This document shows, piece after piece, positions 50,474-60,462 of a DNA stretch of 64,000 bases. The position numbers and the translations under genes were made by a program. This stretch comes from Tenacibaculum sp. 190524A05c (lineage in GTDB: Bacteria > Bacteroidota > Bacteroidia > Flavobacteriales > Flavobacteriaceae), in contig NZ_OZ038523.1 in the NCBI RefSeq assembly GCF_964036595.1, positions 3,354,501-3,418,500 on the forward strand, in the 5' to 3' direction. Below the pieces are notes generated by a model. It made no database searches. It was not told the origin of the DNA and saw nothing but the letters and a program-made list of their open reading frames with translations. Each line of letters begins with the position of its first letter. The stretch's first letter is position 1.

Positions 50474-51928
50474 TTAATTATTATCTGAATATCCTACAGC
50501 AGTTCCTTTTAATGTTGTTGATGTACAATCTTCGATTTTTACATTTACAAAATCTCCTAGTTTATAGTGTTCTTTAGGAAAAACAACAACTGTGTTTTGT
50601 GTATTTCTTCCTTTCCATTCGTTTTCACTCTTCTTAGAAGTTCCTTCAATTAAAACTTCCTGAATCTTTCCAACATGTTCTTTAGCTCTATATAAACTAT
50701 GTTCTTGCTGAAGGTTGATGATTTCTTGTAGTCGTCTTTTTTTAACTTCTAATGGAATATCATCTTCCATTTTTTTAGCAGCTAAGGTTCCTGGACGTTC
50801 TGAATAAGCAAACATAAATCCGAAGCTATATTTTACTTTTTCCATTAAATCTAAAGTGTCTTTATGATCTTCTTCTGTTTCTCCACAGAAACCAGCAATC
50901 ATATCTTGACTTAGATTCATTTCAGGAATAATCTTATAAATGTTTTCAACTAATTCTAAATACTCTTCACGAGTATGTAAACGATTCATCGCTTTTAACA
51001 TTTGATTACTTCCACTTTGAATTGGTAAGTGAATGTATTTACAAATATTTTCGTGTTTGGCCATTACGTGAATAACATCTAATGTCATATCCTGTGGATT
51101 AGACGTAGAAAAACGAAATCTCATTTTTGGGAATTCTGTAGCACACATATCTAAAAGCTGAGCAAAATCAACAGCAGTTGCTTGAGCCATTTCAGAAGCT
51201 TTTTTGAAATCTTTTTTCAATCCACCTCCATACCATAAATATGAATCCACATTTTGACCTAAAAGTGTAATCTCTTTGAAGTTTTGTTCGTGCATTGAAC
51301 GAATTTCTTCAATAATACTTTTTGGATCTCTACTACGTTCTCTGCCTCTAGTAAAAGGAACAACGCAAAACGTACACATATTGTCACAGCCTCTAGTAAT
51401 TGAAACAAAGGCTGAAACTCCGTTAGAATTTAATCTTACAGGTGAAACATCAGCATAAGTTTCTTCCTTAGATAAAATTACGTTTACAGCATCTCTTCCA
51501 GCTTCAACTTCTTCAACTAAGTTAGGTAGATCCCTGTAGGCATCTGGTCCAACAACTAGATCAACAATTTTTTCTTCCTCTAAAAACTTAGCCTTTAAAC
51601 GTTCTGCCATACAACCCAAAACACCTACTTTCATTTTTGGATTTACCTTTTTTACAGCGTTGTATTTTTTTAGTCTGTTACGAACAGTGGTTTCTGCTTT
51701 TTCACGAATAGAACATGTGTTCACTAAAACTAAGTCTGCTTCTTCTATTTTTCCTGTAGTGTTGAAACCTTCTTCAGCTAATATAGCAGCAACAATTTCA
51801 CTGTCGTTCATGTTCATTTGGCAACCGTAACTTTCAATAAAAAGTTTCTTGTTATTACCCTCTTTATTATTTGTTAATAACGGCTTACCTTGTTTTTTCT
51901 CGTCGATTACTTTTTCTATCTGTTCCAT
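50474..51928 (-). CDS. miaB: tRNA-2-methylthio-N6-dimethylallyladenosine synthase
   Basis: MiaB is a radical-SAM methylthiotransferase that adds a methylthio group at A37 of tRNA. The 484-residue protein has the MTTase N-terminal domain (KLFIESYGCQMNMNDSE, with cluster Cys residues), the radical-SAM motif CDNMCTFC (RGCDNMCTFCVVPFTRGRER) and a C-terminal TRAM-like domain (about 410-475). An N-terminal extension of about 25 residues precedes the conserved start. It is the promoter-proximal gene of the operon running to secG. Confidence 0.96.
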   Translation of the reverse strand: MEQIEKVIDEKKQGKPLLTNNKEGNNKKLFIESYGCQMNMNDSEIVAAILAEEGFNTTGKIEEADLVLVNTCSIREKAETTVRNRLKKYNAVKKVNPKMKVGVLGCMAERLKAKFLEEEKIVDLVVGPDAYRDLPNLVEEVEAGRDAVNVILSKEETYADVSPVRLNSNGVSAFVSITRGCDNMCTFCVVPFTRGRERSRDPKSIIEEIRSMHEQNFKEITLLGQNVDSYLWYGGGLKKDFKKASEMAQATAVDFAQLLDMCATEFPKMRFRFSTSNPQDMTLDVIHVMAKHENICKYIHLPIQSGSNQMLKAMNRLHTREEYLELVENIYKIIPEMNLSQDMIAGFCGETEEDHKDTLDLMEKVKYSFGFMFAYSERPGTLAAKKMEDDIPLEVKKRRLQEIINLQQEHSLYRAKEHVGKIQEVLIEGTSKKSENEWKGRNTQNTVVVFPKEHYKLGDFVNVKIEDCTSTTLKGTAVGYSDNN

Positions 51929-51956
51929 TGTCTATTAACTCGTTCTAAGTGGACGG

Positions 51957-51991
51957 CAAAGATACAACCAATTTTATGATTATGTGACAAA
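51957..51991 (-). promoter_or_regulatory. Promoter of the miaB-secG operon
   Basis: On the minus strand TTTG (from CAAA at 51988-51991) and TATCTTTG (from CAAAGATA at 51957-51964) are 23 bases apart, fitting the Bacteroidetes promoter. The ATG lies 29 bases further on. Confidence 0.65.
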
Positions 51992-52020
51992 TTGTCATTA
52001 AATAATTATTTATTGACAAT
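51985..52020. promoter_or_regulatory. Repeated TGACAA palindromes in the miaB/topA divergent region
   Basis: TGACAAATTGTCA is a perfect palindrome at 51985-51997; ATTGTCA is again mirrored by TGACAAT at 52014-52020. They lie between divergent promoters and could be an operator for either. Confidence 0.35.
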
Positions 52021-52071
52021 TTAAATTAGCGTTAATTCTTTGAAAACAATTCTTAATAAAAAAAAACTATA

Positions 52072-52079
52072 TACTTTTG
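52072..52079 (+). promoter_or_regulatory. -7 promoter element of topA
   Basis: TACTTTTG is an exact TAnnTTTG match 48 bases before the topA ATG. A TTTG is found at 52039-52042 but at a longer spacing (29) than usual. Confidence 0.55.
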
Positions 52080-52127
52080 CACTTTAAAAGGCACTACTTT
52101 AATAGGTGTATAACCAAATAAAAAAAT

Positions 52128-54611
52128 ATGGCAAAAAATTTAGTAATTGTCGAGTCACCTGCTAAGGCTAAAACAATTGAGAAGTTTTTAGGAAAAGATT
52201 TTCAAGTTGAATCAAGCTTTGGACATATCGCAGATTTACCATCGAAAGAGTTAGGAGTTAATGTAGAAGGAGATTTTAAGCCAAAGTATATTGTCTCTAC
52301 CGATAAGAAGTCAGTTGTAAAGAAACTGAAGGATTTAGCAAAGAAAGCAGAGATGGTTTGGTTAGCTTCCGATGAGGATCGTGAGGGAGAAGCTATCGCA
52401 TGGCATTTAGCTGAACAACTTAAACTAACAAAAGATAATACGAAACGTATTGTTTTTAATTCGATTACTAAAAACGCCATTTTAAAAGCTATTGAAAACC
52501 CAAGGACTATAAATTACAACTTAGTTGATGCTCAACAAGCAAGAAGGGTTTTAGATAGAATAGTTGGTTATGAGCTTTCTCCGGTTCTATGGAGAAAAGT
52601 AAAAGCAGGTTTGTCAGCAGGTAGAGTGCAATCTGTTGCCGTGCGTTTAATCGTAGAGCGTGAAAGAGAAATAGAAAAGTTTAATGCGGTTGCTTCTTAC
52701 AGAGTAGATGCGGAGTTTATAAATGCAGATGGAAAAAAGTTTAAAGCAAAACTTCCAAAAAACTTTACGTCTAAAGAAGAGGCTGAAGAGTTTTTAAATT
52801 CATGCTTAAATGCCGAATTTTCTGTTTCAGATTTACAGAAAAAGCCGGCTAAAAAATCACCAGCAGCACCATTTACAACATCAACACTTCAACAGGAAGC
52901 TTCTAGGAAATTAGGGTTTCCAGTTGCTAAAACAATGTTGATGGCACAACGTTTATATGAAGCTGGTCTTATAACTTATATGAGAACGGATAGTGTCAAT
53001 TTATCTTCAGAGGCAATCAATTCGGCTGCAGAGGAAATTGAAAGTTCTTATGGTAAGGAATATAGTAATCCTAGAAATTTTTCAACTAAAGCCAAAGGTG
53101 CGCAAGAAGCTCACGAGGCAATTCGTCCAACGAATATGGCCCAACACACAGTTTCGGTTGATTATGATCAAGATAGATTATATAGCTTAATTTGGAAGAG
53201 AACTATTGCTTCTCAGATGAGTGAAGCTAAGTTAGAAAGAACGAATGTGAAGATTTCTAACAATAAAAATGAAAAAGTATTTTCTGCAAATGGAGAGGTA
53301 ATTACTTTCGAAGGATTCTTGAAGGTGTATTTGGAAGGAACAGATAATGAAGATGAAGAACAAGCAGGAATGTTACCTAAAATGGAAGTAGGAGAGTCTG
53401 TAGAAAAACAATACATAACTTCTACTCAGAGATATTCTCGTCCGCCAGCAAGATACTCTGAAGCTGCTTTAGTAAAACATTTAGAAGAATTAGGAATCGG
53501 ACGACCTTCAACTTATGCGCCAACAATTTCAACTGTACAGCGAAGAGGTTATGTTGAAAAAGGAACAGCAGAAGGAGTGGAGAGAAATTATATTCAATTG
53601 CAATTAAAAGATGGTAAGGTTACCGAAAATGTTCTAACTGAAAAAGTTGGAGCAGATAAAGGTAAAATGATGCCAACGGATATTGGTAATATTGTAAATG
53701 ATTTCCTAGTTGAAAACTTTGGTTCTATTTTAGATTACGGATTTACAGCTAAGGTAGAATCTGACTTTGATAATATTGCGGATGGTAAGGAAAACTGGAC
53801 TGCTGTAATTAAAGATTTTTATAAAGATTTCCATTTCACAGTTAAAGATGTTGCAGAGAATGCAGAAAGAGCAAGCGGTCAACGATTACTTGGAGTTGAT
53901 CCGGATTCTGGTAAAAATGTATATGTACGATTAGGAAGATTTGGAGCGATGGTTCAAATTGGAGAGGCTACTGATGAAGAGAAGCCAAAGTTTGCTAGCC
54001 TTCAAGGGGATCAAACTATGAGTTCTATTACTTATGAAGAAGCGATGGACTTATTTAAATTACCTAAAACACTTGGTGATTACGAAGATAAAGAAGTAGT
54101 TGTAGCTAATGGTAGATTTGGTCCTTACATTAAATTTGATGGGAAGTATGTTTCTTTAGATAAAAATGAAAATCCAATGTCTGTTGATATGGACAGGGCG
54201 ATCGAATTAATCGAAGCAAAAAGAAAGGCCGATGCTCCTATTGGAGAGTATGAAGGAATGCCAATTCAAAAAGGTGTTGGTCGTTTTGGACCATTCATAA
54301 AATGGAATTCTATCTTTATCAATGTAAATAAGAAATACGATTTTGATAATCTTACTCAGGCAGATCTCGAAGAACTGATTGAAGATAAGAAAAAGAAAGA
54401 AAGAGAAAAGCTAATCCATAGCTGGGAAGATGTAGGTATTCGTGTCGAAAAAGCGAGATGGGGTAGGTTTAATGTTATCAAAGGAAAATCTAAGGTAGAA
54501 TTACCAAAAACTACCGAAATAGATAAATTCACTAAAGAAGAAGCAGTTAAATTATTTGAATCTAAAAAAACAGCTAAAAAGACTGCTAAAAAAACCACCA
54601 AAAAGAAATAA
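52128..54611 (+). CDS. topA: DNA topoisomerase I
   Basis: This 827-residue type IA topoisomerase relaxes negative supercoils. It has the Toprim start KNLVIVESPAKAKTIEKFLG, the metal site SDEDREGEAIAWHL, the SAGRVQSVAVRL segment and the active Tyr 284 in LITYMRTDS. The C-terminal 250 residues lack zinc-finger Cys but carry repeated DNA-binding domains (VRLGRFGAMVQIG, NGRFGPYIKFDG, KGVGRFGPFIKWN and KARWGRFNVIKG). The end is a Lys-rich tail. This form is usual in Bacteroidetes. The next gene starts 38 bases on, perhaps in the same transcript. Confidence 0.97.
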   Translation: MAKNLVIVESPAKAKTIEKFLGKDFQVESSFGHIADLPSKELGVNVEGDFKPKYIVSTDKKSVVKKLKDLAKKAEMVWLASDEDREGEAIAWHLAEQLKLTKDNTKRIVFNSITKNAILKAIENPRTINYNLVDAQQARRVLDRIVGYELSPVLWRKVKAGLSAGRVQSVAVRLIVEREREIEKFNAVASYRVDAEFINADGKKFKAKLPKNFTSKEEAEEFLNSCLNAEFSVSDLQKKPAKKSPAAPFTTSTLQQEASRKLGFPVAKTMLMAQRLYEAGLITYMRTDSVNLSSEAINSAAEEIESSYGKEYSNPRNFSTKAKGAQEAHEAIRPTNMAQHTVSVDYDQDRLYSLIWKRTIASQMSEAKLERTNVKISNNKNEKVFSANGEVITFEGFLKVYLEGTDNEDEEQAGMLPKMEVGESVEKQYITSTQRYSRPPARYSEAALVKHLEELGIGRPSTYAPTISTVQRRGYVEKGTAEGVERNYIQLQLKDGKVTENVLTEKVGADKGKMMPTDIGNIVNDFLVENFGSILDYGFTAKVESDFDNIADGKENWTAVIKDFYKDFHFTVKDVAENAERASGQRLLGVDPDSGKNVYVRLGRFGAMVQIGEATDEEKPKFASLQGDQTMSSITYEEAMDLFKLPKTLGDYEDKEVVVANGRFGPYIKFDGKYVSLDKNENPMSVDMDRAIELIEAKRKADAPIGEYEGMPIQKGVGRFGPFIKWNSIFINVNKKYDFDNLTQADLEELIEDKKKKEREKLIHSWEDVGIRVEKARWGRFNVIKGKSKVELPKTTEIDKFTKEEAVKLFESKKTAKKTAKKTTKKK

Positions 54612-54649
54612 ATTTATATATTGGTCCAGTTCACTAATCCCCTAAATTA

Positions 54650-55810
54650 ATGAATAGCGATTTTTTATCACCTATAGATGAAAAGGTCTTTGCACATACA
54701 GTGTTGCAATCACCTAATTCCATCGGCAGAAATATTGAAATTCATACCATCCAAAACGGAGTTCCGAGTTTGGATGAAGTTGCTGTTGCTATAGTAGGTG
54801 TTAAAGAGGGTAGGAATTCAGTTAATAATAATGGTTGTGGAGAGGATTTATCTGAAATCCGAAAAGAATTCTACGAACTTTTTCCAGGTAAATGGAGTTT
54901 AAAGATTGCAGATTTAGGAAACATTGAAGCAGGTAATAAGGTAGAAGATACATATTACGCAGTTGCTGATGTTGTTTCGTCCTTAGTGAAAAAAAATATT
55001 ACAGTTGTTTTAATTGGAGGAAGTCAAGATATAACTTATGCAAATTACAGAGCATATGATAAGTTAGATCAGACTATTAATTTATCTGTAATAGATAATC
55101 GTTTTGATTTAGGAAATATAGAAGAAGATTTGAGTGCGAATTCCTATTTAAGTAAAATTATAATGGAAGAGCCTAATAATCTTTTTAACTATAGTAATTT
55201 AGGTTATCAAACTTATTTTAACTCTCAAGAAGAAATTAATTTGCTTCAAAATCTATATTTTGATACTTTTAGACTTGGAGAGGTTAAAAAATTAGAATTA
55301 GTGGAGCCGATCTTAAGAGATGCAGATATCGTTAGTATCGATATTGGTGCAGTTCGTCTAAGTGACGCCCCAGGAAATAAAAATGCAGTCCCTAATGGGT
55401 TTTATGGGGAAGAACTTTGTGCAATAGCCAGATATGCTGGGATAAGTGATAAAGTTACTTCATTTGGAATCTATGAATTTAACGGACGATATGATAATAA
55501 TAACCAAACATCTAGTTTAATTGCCCAAACAATTTGGTATTTCATCGAAGGAGTGAATTTTAGAGCAAAAGATTATCCGTATTCTTGCAAGGAGAACTAT
55601 CAAAAGTTCAGTGTGATCCTTGAAGACGATGATCCTATTAATTTCTATAAAAGCGACAAAAGTGGCAGATGGTGGATGGAGATAAATTTGATATCGGATA
55701 ATAAATACAAGAGACATGCGTTAATACCATGTGCATATCAAGATTATGCACAAGCATTAGAGCAAAAAATTCCTGAAAGATGGTACAAGGCACAGCAAAA
55801 ACTTACATAA
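54650..55810 (+). CDS. Arginase/formiminoglutamase-fold protein with lost metal ligands
   Basis: The 386-residue protein has the ureohydrolase fold, but the metal-binding residues are partly replaced. GGDH is GGSQD (123-127, so the His ligand is Gln 126). DAHxD is DNRFD (149-153, His to Arg 151). SxDxD is SIDIG (229-233, last Asp to Gly). Three of six ligands survive (Asp 149, 153, 231). It is therefore probably not an active arginase or formiminoglutamase. The gene precedes gldK by 92 bases, and a promoter element for gldK overlaps its stop. It may be a structural or regulatory pseudoenzyme; the position next to gld genes is common in Flavobacteriia as far as I recall. Confidence 0.82.
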   Translation: MNSDFLSPIDEKVFAHTVLQSPNSIGRNIEIHTIQNGVPSLDEVAVAIVGVKEGRNSVNNNGCGEDLSEIRKEFYELFPGKWSLKIADLGNIEAGNKVEDTYYAVADVVSSLVKKNITVVLIGGSQDITYANYRAYDKLDQTINLSVIDNRFDLGNIEEDLSANSYLSKIIMEEPNNLFNYSNLGYQTYFNSQEEINLLQNLYFDTFRLGEVKKLELVEPILRDADIVSIDIGAVRLSDAPGNKNAVPNGFYGEELCAIARYAGISDKVTSFGIYEFNGRYDNNNQTSSLIAQTIWYFIEGVNFRAKDYPYSCKENYQKFSVILEDDDPINFYKSDKSGRWWMEINLISDNKYKRHALIPCAYQDYAQALEQKIPERWYKAQQKLT

Positions 55811-55817
55811 AAAAAGT

Positions 55818-55825
55818 TATATTTG
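55818..55825 (+). promoter_or_regulatory. -7 promoter element of gldKLMN
   Basis: TATATTTG exactly matches TAnnTTTG directly after the arginase-fold stop codon, giving a 5' leader of about 70 bases before the gldK ATG. Confidence 0.6.
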
Positions 55826-55902
55826 CATCCCTTGGTCGTAAATGTTGAAAAAATAATAATTCATTAATAAGAAAGTTACGAACTCTTTAATAAGTTTAAA
55901 GT

Positions 55903-57270
55903 ATGAAGAAAGTAGCACTATTTGCCCTAATATTAGTTTTTTTCTATAGTTGTGGATCTAGCAATGATAGAGGAGAATTAGTAGGAGTTAAGTCTAAAAG
56001 AAAATGGTTCGCAGAAAAGCCATATGGTATGGTATATATAAAAGGAGGTTCGTTTACAATGGGTAAACAAGATGAAGATCCTTTAGGAGCTATGAATGCG
56101 CCTACACGAACAGTTACTGTTCAACCATTTTACATGGACGAAACTGAGATTACAAATAGCGAGTATAAACAGTTTGTTAAGTGGGTTAAAGACTCAATAG
56201 TTAGAACTAAATTGGCTTATCAGGCCGAATTTGCTTCTGGTGATGAATTAGCAGACGGTGCAAAGCCAACAGGTATACAGTTATATGCTTTCGCTTCTAA
56301 AGATACTGTAGGTGAATCTGCATATGAGAAGTATATGAGAGAGAATTACTATGAAGTTGGAGAAGGATTAGATTCTATTAAACCTCTAAACTGGGAGGAA
56401 GAAATAATTTGGAATAAAGAAGATTTTCCAGACGCTGATTATGTTGAAGTTATGGATTCTTTATACTTAAATAAAGATGAGGCTTTAAACGGTATTCCTA
56501 CTTTTAATACTGAGTTGTTGAATTACAGATATTACTGGTTCGATAATGAAGAAGCTGCAAGAACAGGAAAAAACAGAAAAGCGTTTCTTAAAGATAAGGT
56601 GTTAAATGTTTATCCAGATACTACTGTGTGGATAAAGGATTTCAATTACTCTTATAACGATCCTATGCACCAAGAATACTTTGCACACAAAGCATTCGAA
56701 GATTATCCAGTTGTAGGTGTAGATTGGTTCCAAGCAAGAGCTTTTTGTCACTGGAGAACAAAAACAAAAAATGCATATCAACGTTCAAAGAAAAACTTAG
56801 GATTAGTTCCATCATTCAGATTACCTACAGAGGCTGAATGGGAATATGCAGCTCGTGGAGGTTTAGATTATGCTAAGTATCCATGGGGAGGTCCAAGTAC
56901 TACAAGTGATAGAGGTTGTTTCTTAGCAAACTTTAAACCAGTACGTGGAGACTATGCAGCGGATGGTGCATTATATACTGTTGAAGCATTATCATACAAC
57001 CCTAACGGATTTGGATTATACAATATGGCAGGAAATGTTGCAGAATGGACTCATACTGCTTATAATCAAATGTCTTACTATATGGGGTCAACAATGAATC
57101 CAAATGTAGAAAACATCAAAAACCGTCGTAAAATTGTACGTGGTGGATCATGGAAAGACGTGGCATACTTTTTAGAGGTAGGTTCTCGTGACTGGGAATA
57201 CGCAGATACTTCAAGAAGTTATATTGGTTTCAGAACCGTTCAAGATTATTTAGGAACCAAAAAACAATAA
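55903..57270 (+). CDS. gldK: Gliding motility/T9SS lipoprotein GldK
   Basis: This 455-residue outer-membrane lipoprotein (lipobox FFYSC, Cys 17) has the formylglycine-generating-enzyme-like fold: MVYIKGGSFTMGKQDEDP, FYMDETEITNSEYKQFV, RLPTEAEWEYAARGG, NMAGNVAEWTH and VRGGSWKD. GldK forms the periplasmic ring with GldN that joins the motor (GldL-GldM) to the outer membrane. It is not expected to be an enzyme. It is first in the gldKLMN operon. Confidence 0.95.
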   Translation: MKKVALFALILVFFYSCGSSNDRGELVGVKSKRKWFAEKPYGMVYIKGGSFTMGKQDEDPLGAMNAPTRTVTVQPFYMDETEITNSEYKQFVKWVKDSIVRTKLAYQAEFASGDELADGAKPTGIQLYAFASKDTVGESAYEKYMRENYYEVGEGLDSIKPLNWEEEIIWNKEDFPDADYVEVMDSLYLNKDEALNGIPTFNTELLNYRYYWFDNEEAARTGKNRKAFLKDKVLNVYPDTTVWIKDFNYSYNDPMHQEYFAHKAFEDYPVVGVDWFQARAFCHWRTKTKNAYQRSKKNLGLVPSFRLPTEAEWEYAARGGLDYAKYPWGGPSTTSDRGCFLANFKPVRGDYAADGALYTVEALSYNPNGFGLYNMAGNVAEWTHTAYNQMSYYMGSTMNPNVENIKNRRKIVRGGSWKDVAYFLEVGSRDWEYADTSRSYIGFRTVQDYLGTKKQ

Positions 57271-57324
57271 AGAACAATTAATAAGTAATAAATAAATATC
57301 CCTAATTAAAAAACAAGTATTATT

Positions 57325-57978
57325 ATGGCACAATCAAAATCAACTAAGAGATTATTTAACATGGCTTATGGTTTAGGAGCAGCAGTTGTAATCCTAGGAG
57401 CATTATTTAAAATCATGCACTTTAAGATTGGACCTTTAACAGGAGGTGTAATGTTAACGATAGGTATGGCTGTGGAAGCGATCGTATTCGCATTATCTGC
57501 TTTCGAACCAGTTGAAGACGAGTTAGATTGGACAAAAGTTTATCCTGAATTAGCTGATGGAACATCTACAGGTAGAGGTGGTAAAAAAGAAGCTTCACCA
57601 GAAGAAGCTCAGTCTTTATTATCTAAAAAGTTAGATGATATCTTGAAAGAAGCTAAGTTAGATGCACAATTAGTATCTAGATTAGGATCTAGTATTAAAG
57701 ATTTCCAAGGAGCTGTAGAGCCATTAGCATCTGCATCTCAGTCTATTTCTGCTACTAACACTTATAACGAACAAATGTCTAAAGCAGCGGCACAAATGGC
57801 TTCTTTAAACACTTTATATCAAACACAAGTAGAGAATGCTTCTAAGCAAGCTGATTTAAATACAGCAATGGTAGAAAATTCTCAACGTTTACAAGAGCAA
57901 ATGCAATCTTTAGCAACAAACTTATCTTCGTTAAACGGAGTATATGGTGGAATGTTATCTGCAATGAGCACAAAGTAA
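57325..57978 (+). CDS. gldL: T9SS motor protein GldL
   Basis: The 217-residue inner-membrane protein has two helices (about 11-30 and 37-58) and a long cytoplasmic helical tail. The second helix holds Glu 51 (GMAVEAIVFAL), matching the proton-path Glu of the GldL-GldM motor known from Flavobacterium johnsoniae. With GldM it converts proton-motive force to torque. It lies 54 bases after gldK. Confidence 0.95.
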   Translation: MAQSKSTKRLFNMAYGLGAAVVILGALFKIMHFKIGPLTGGVMLTIGMAVEAIVFALSAFEPVEDELDWTKVYPELADGTSTGRGGKKEASPEEAQSLLSKKLDDILKEAKLDAQLVSRLGSSIKDFQGAVEPLASASQSISATNTYNEQMSKAAAQMASLNTLYQTQVENASKQADLNTAMVENSQRLQEQMQSLATNLSSLNGVYGGMLSAMSTK

Positions 57979-58011
57979 TTTATTATTAACTAAACAAACT
58001 AATTGTAAATT

Positions 58012-59538
58012 ATGGCAGGCGGAAAACAATCTCCAAGGCAAAAGATGATTAACCTTATGTATCTTATTTTCATTGCAATGTTAGCGATGAACATGAGTAA
58101 GGAGGTATTATCAGCTTTTGGTTTGATGAATGAAAAGTTAACAGATGCAAATACTAGAGCATCTGAGCAGAATGCAAAAGCATACGCAAATTTAGCAACT
58201 AAAGCAGCTGAACAAGCTAAGCAATATGGAGAAGCTAAAGAAAAAACTGATGAGCTTAAATCTAAAGCTGACGACTTTTATGCGTATATCGAAGATTTAA
58301 AAGGAAAAATGACTTCTGACGTTAAGGATAAGAAGGACTATGAAACAATGGATAAATCTAAGTTTTTAGATGAGTATTTCTTTGTTAGTGGTACTATTAC
58401 TCCTGAAGGAAAAGAATTTGTTTCTAAAATGGATGAGTTCAGAAAGGCTTCTTTAGAGGTATTAGGAGATTCTGAATTAGCAGGTACTGTAAACGAACGT
58501 TTTAGTACAAATCCTGTTAAAAACAAGGATGGAGCACAATTAAATTGGTTAAACTATCACTATGAAGGTTTCCCATTAGTTGCTTCTTTAACGAAGTTAA
58601 CTCAAATTCAAGCTGATGTTAAAGCGACTGAATCTGATGCCTTATCTTCTTTATTAAGAGGTGAGTTAGAAAGTGCAGTTTCTATGACAAACTACGATGC
58701 AATGGTAGTTTTTGATAAAAACGCTTACTATCCTGGAGAGAAATTATCTGGTAAGATTGTACTAGGTAAAAATGATCCAAATTTAACAGCAGAAAAAGTT
58801 GTTATCAATGGTAATGATTGGCCAGAAGATAAAATTAAAGCAGGTCAGGTTATTTTAGATGGTCCAGCAGGTGGAGTTGGAGATAGAGAAATTAAAGGTT
58901 CTTTCTTCTTTAAAGAGAATGATTCTTTAGTAGAAATTCCAATCCAAGGTGGATATTCTGTAATTCCAAGACCAAACGAAGCAGTAATTTCTGCGGATAA
59001 GATGAATGCGGTTTACCGTGGTTTATCTAACCCAATGACAATCTCTATGCCTGGAGTTCCTTCTAACAAAGTTTCAGCTTCTGCTGCAGGACTTAAAAGA
59101 GTTAAAGGAGATAGCTATATGATGAGACCAGGTAAAGGTAACGAAGTAACAATTAGAGTTACAGGAACATTACCTGATGGAAAGAAAGTTAGTTCTAATA
59201 AGAAATTTAGAATTAAAGAGATCCCACCAGCTGTGGGAATGGTTAGAGGTCAGTATGGTACAGTTTCTATGCCTAAAACAAGTGTAGGTAAAATTAGAGT
59301 TGGTGCAGGTTTACCAGACTTCTTATTTGATTTAAAATTAAATGTATCGGCTTTTAAAATAAAAGTTCCTGGTCAAGTTGCAATTCCTGTTACCGGTACT
59401 ACTATGAATGGTAGAGCTAAGCAGGCAATTAATAAAGCTAGAAGAGGAGATCAAATTACGATTTACGATATTAAAGCTACAACTTCTGGATATAAACTTA
59501 AGAAAGTATTACCAGTAGTTATTAAAGTTTCAAACTAA
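58012..59538 (+). CDS. gldM: T9SS motor protein GldM
   Basis: This 508-residue protein has a short cytoplasmic N-terminus with Arg 9 (GGKQSPRQKMINLMYL), which pairs with the GldL Glu in the motor, then one membrane helix and a long four-domain periplasmic part. GldM dimers surround GldL pentamers and transmit motion to the GldKN ring. It is 33 bases after gldL; length is normal. Confidence 0.95.
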   Translation: MAGGKQSPRQKMINLMYLIFIAMLAMNMSKEVLSAFGLMNEKLTDANTRASEQNAKAYANLATKAAEQAKQYGEAKEKTDELKSKADDFYAYIEDLKGKMTSDVKDKKDYETMDKSKFLDEYFFVSGTITPEGKEFVSKMDEFRKASLEVLGDSELAGTVNERFSTNPVKNKDGAQLNWLNYHYEGFPLVASLTKLTQIQADVKATESDALSSLLRGELESAVSMTNYDAMVVFDKNAYYPGEKLSGKIVLGKNDPNLTAEKVVINGNDWPEDKIKAGQVILDGPAGGVGDREIKGSFFFKENDSLVEIPIQGGYSVIPRPNEAVISADKMNAVYRGLSNPMTISMPGVPSNKVSASAAGLKRVKGDSYMMRPGKGNEVTIRVTGTLPDGKKVSSNKKFRIKEIPPAVGMVRGQYGTVSMPKTSVGKIRVGAGLPDFLFDLKLNVSAFKIKVPGQVAIPVTGTTMNGRAKQAINKARRGDQITIYDIKATTSGYKLKKVLPVVIKVSN

Positions 59539-59557
59539 TAATATAAAACAAAAGAGT

Positions 59558-60442
59558 ATGAATTGGAAGCGTTTTTATATGGTTATTATGGCAGTGGCTA
59601 CTACATATGTAGGTACAGCTCAAGTCAATCTATTAAATGCTAATAAAGTAGAGGAGATTGGAGTAAAGTCTCAACAAGAGATTGAGTTAGATGCTGCTGC
59701 AGACAAACCTTTACCTTATGGATACATTAGTGACAGAGATGTCCTATGGTCTAAGGTGGTTTGGGAGTATGTAGATCTAAACCAAAAGATCAACTTACCA
59801 TACTATTATCCAATTGATACAGTGAATACTTCTAATACAAGACGTTCATTGTTCGATACACTGTTAAAAGGAATTAAAACAGGGAAAATTACGGAAGTAT
59901 ATCAGGATTCTTATTTTACTACTAAAATTGGTATGAAGGAAATCGAAGAGATGACCAAGAGTACTAGAGAAATTGATGGTGGTGAAGAACAAGGAGGATA
60001 TACTGATGAATATTTTGTGAAGTCGGAGCATATTAAAGGTTATCTAATCAAGGGAATATGGTACTTCGATAAGCGACAAGGTGAATTAAAGTATAGAATG
60101 TTAGCAATTTCGCCTATGGGACCTGATGTACAGGTAATGGGAGTTGAAGAGATTGATGATAAAGACAGTGTTTACGAATTGTTCTGGGTTTTCTTCCCGG
60201 ATGCGAGAGAAGTATTACATGAATCTAAAGTTTTCAATCCTAAGAATTCTGCTCACCCAATTTCTTATGACAACTTATTAAACGCTCGTCGTTTTAATGC
60301 AACAGTTGTTAAAGAAGAAAACTTATATGGTGATAGAAAGATTGCTGATTATATTAGAGGGAATTCATTATTCCAATTATTAGAAGCAGATAGAATTAAA
60401 GAAGGAATACGTGACCGTGAAATGGACATGTGGAACTACTAA
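59558..60442 (+). CDS. gldN: T9SS ring protein GldN
   Basis: The 294-residue protein has a signal peptide (to about residue 21) and the GldN/PorN features VLWSKVVWEYVDLNQKINLPYY-like start and YELFWVFFPDAREVL. It forms a periplasmic ring with GldK. A single gldN is seen; some relatives carry gldO as a second copy. It ends at a strong terminator and closes the gldKLMN operon. Confidence 0.94.
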   Translation: MNWKRFYMVIMAVATTYVGTAQVNLLNANKVEEIGVKSQQEIELDAAADKPLPYGYISDRDVLWSKVVWEYVDLNQKINLPYYYPIDTVNTSNTRRSLFDTLLKGIKTGKITEVYQDSYFTTKIGMKEIEEMTKSTREIDGGEEQGGYTDEYFVKSEHIKGYLIKGIWYFDKRQGELKYRMLAISPMGPDVQVMGVEEIDDKDSVYELFWVFFPDAREVLHESKVFNPKNSAHPISYDNLLNARRFNATVVKEENLYGDRKIADYIRGNSLFQLLEADRIKEGIRDREMDMWNY

Positions 60443-60462
60443 TTCTAATATTATAAGAAATT

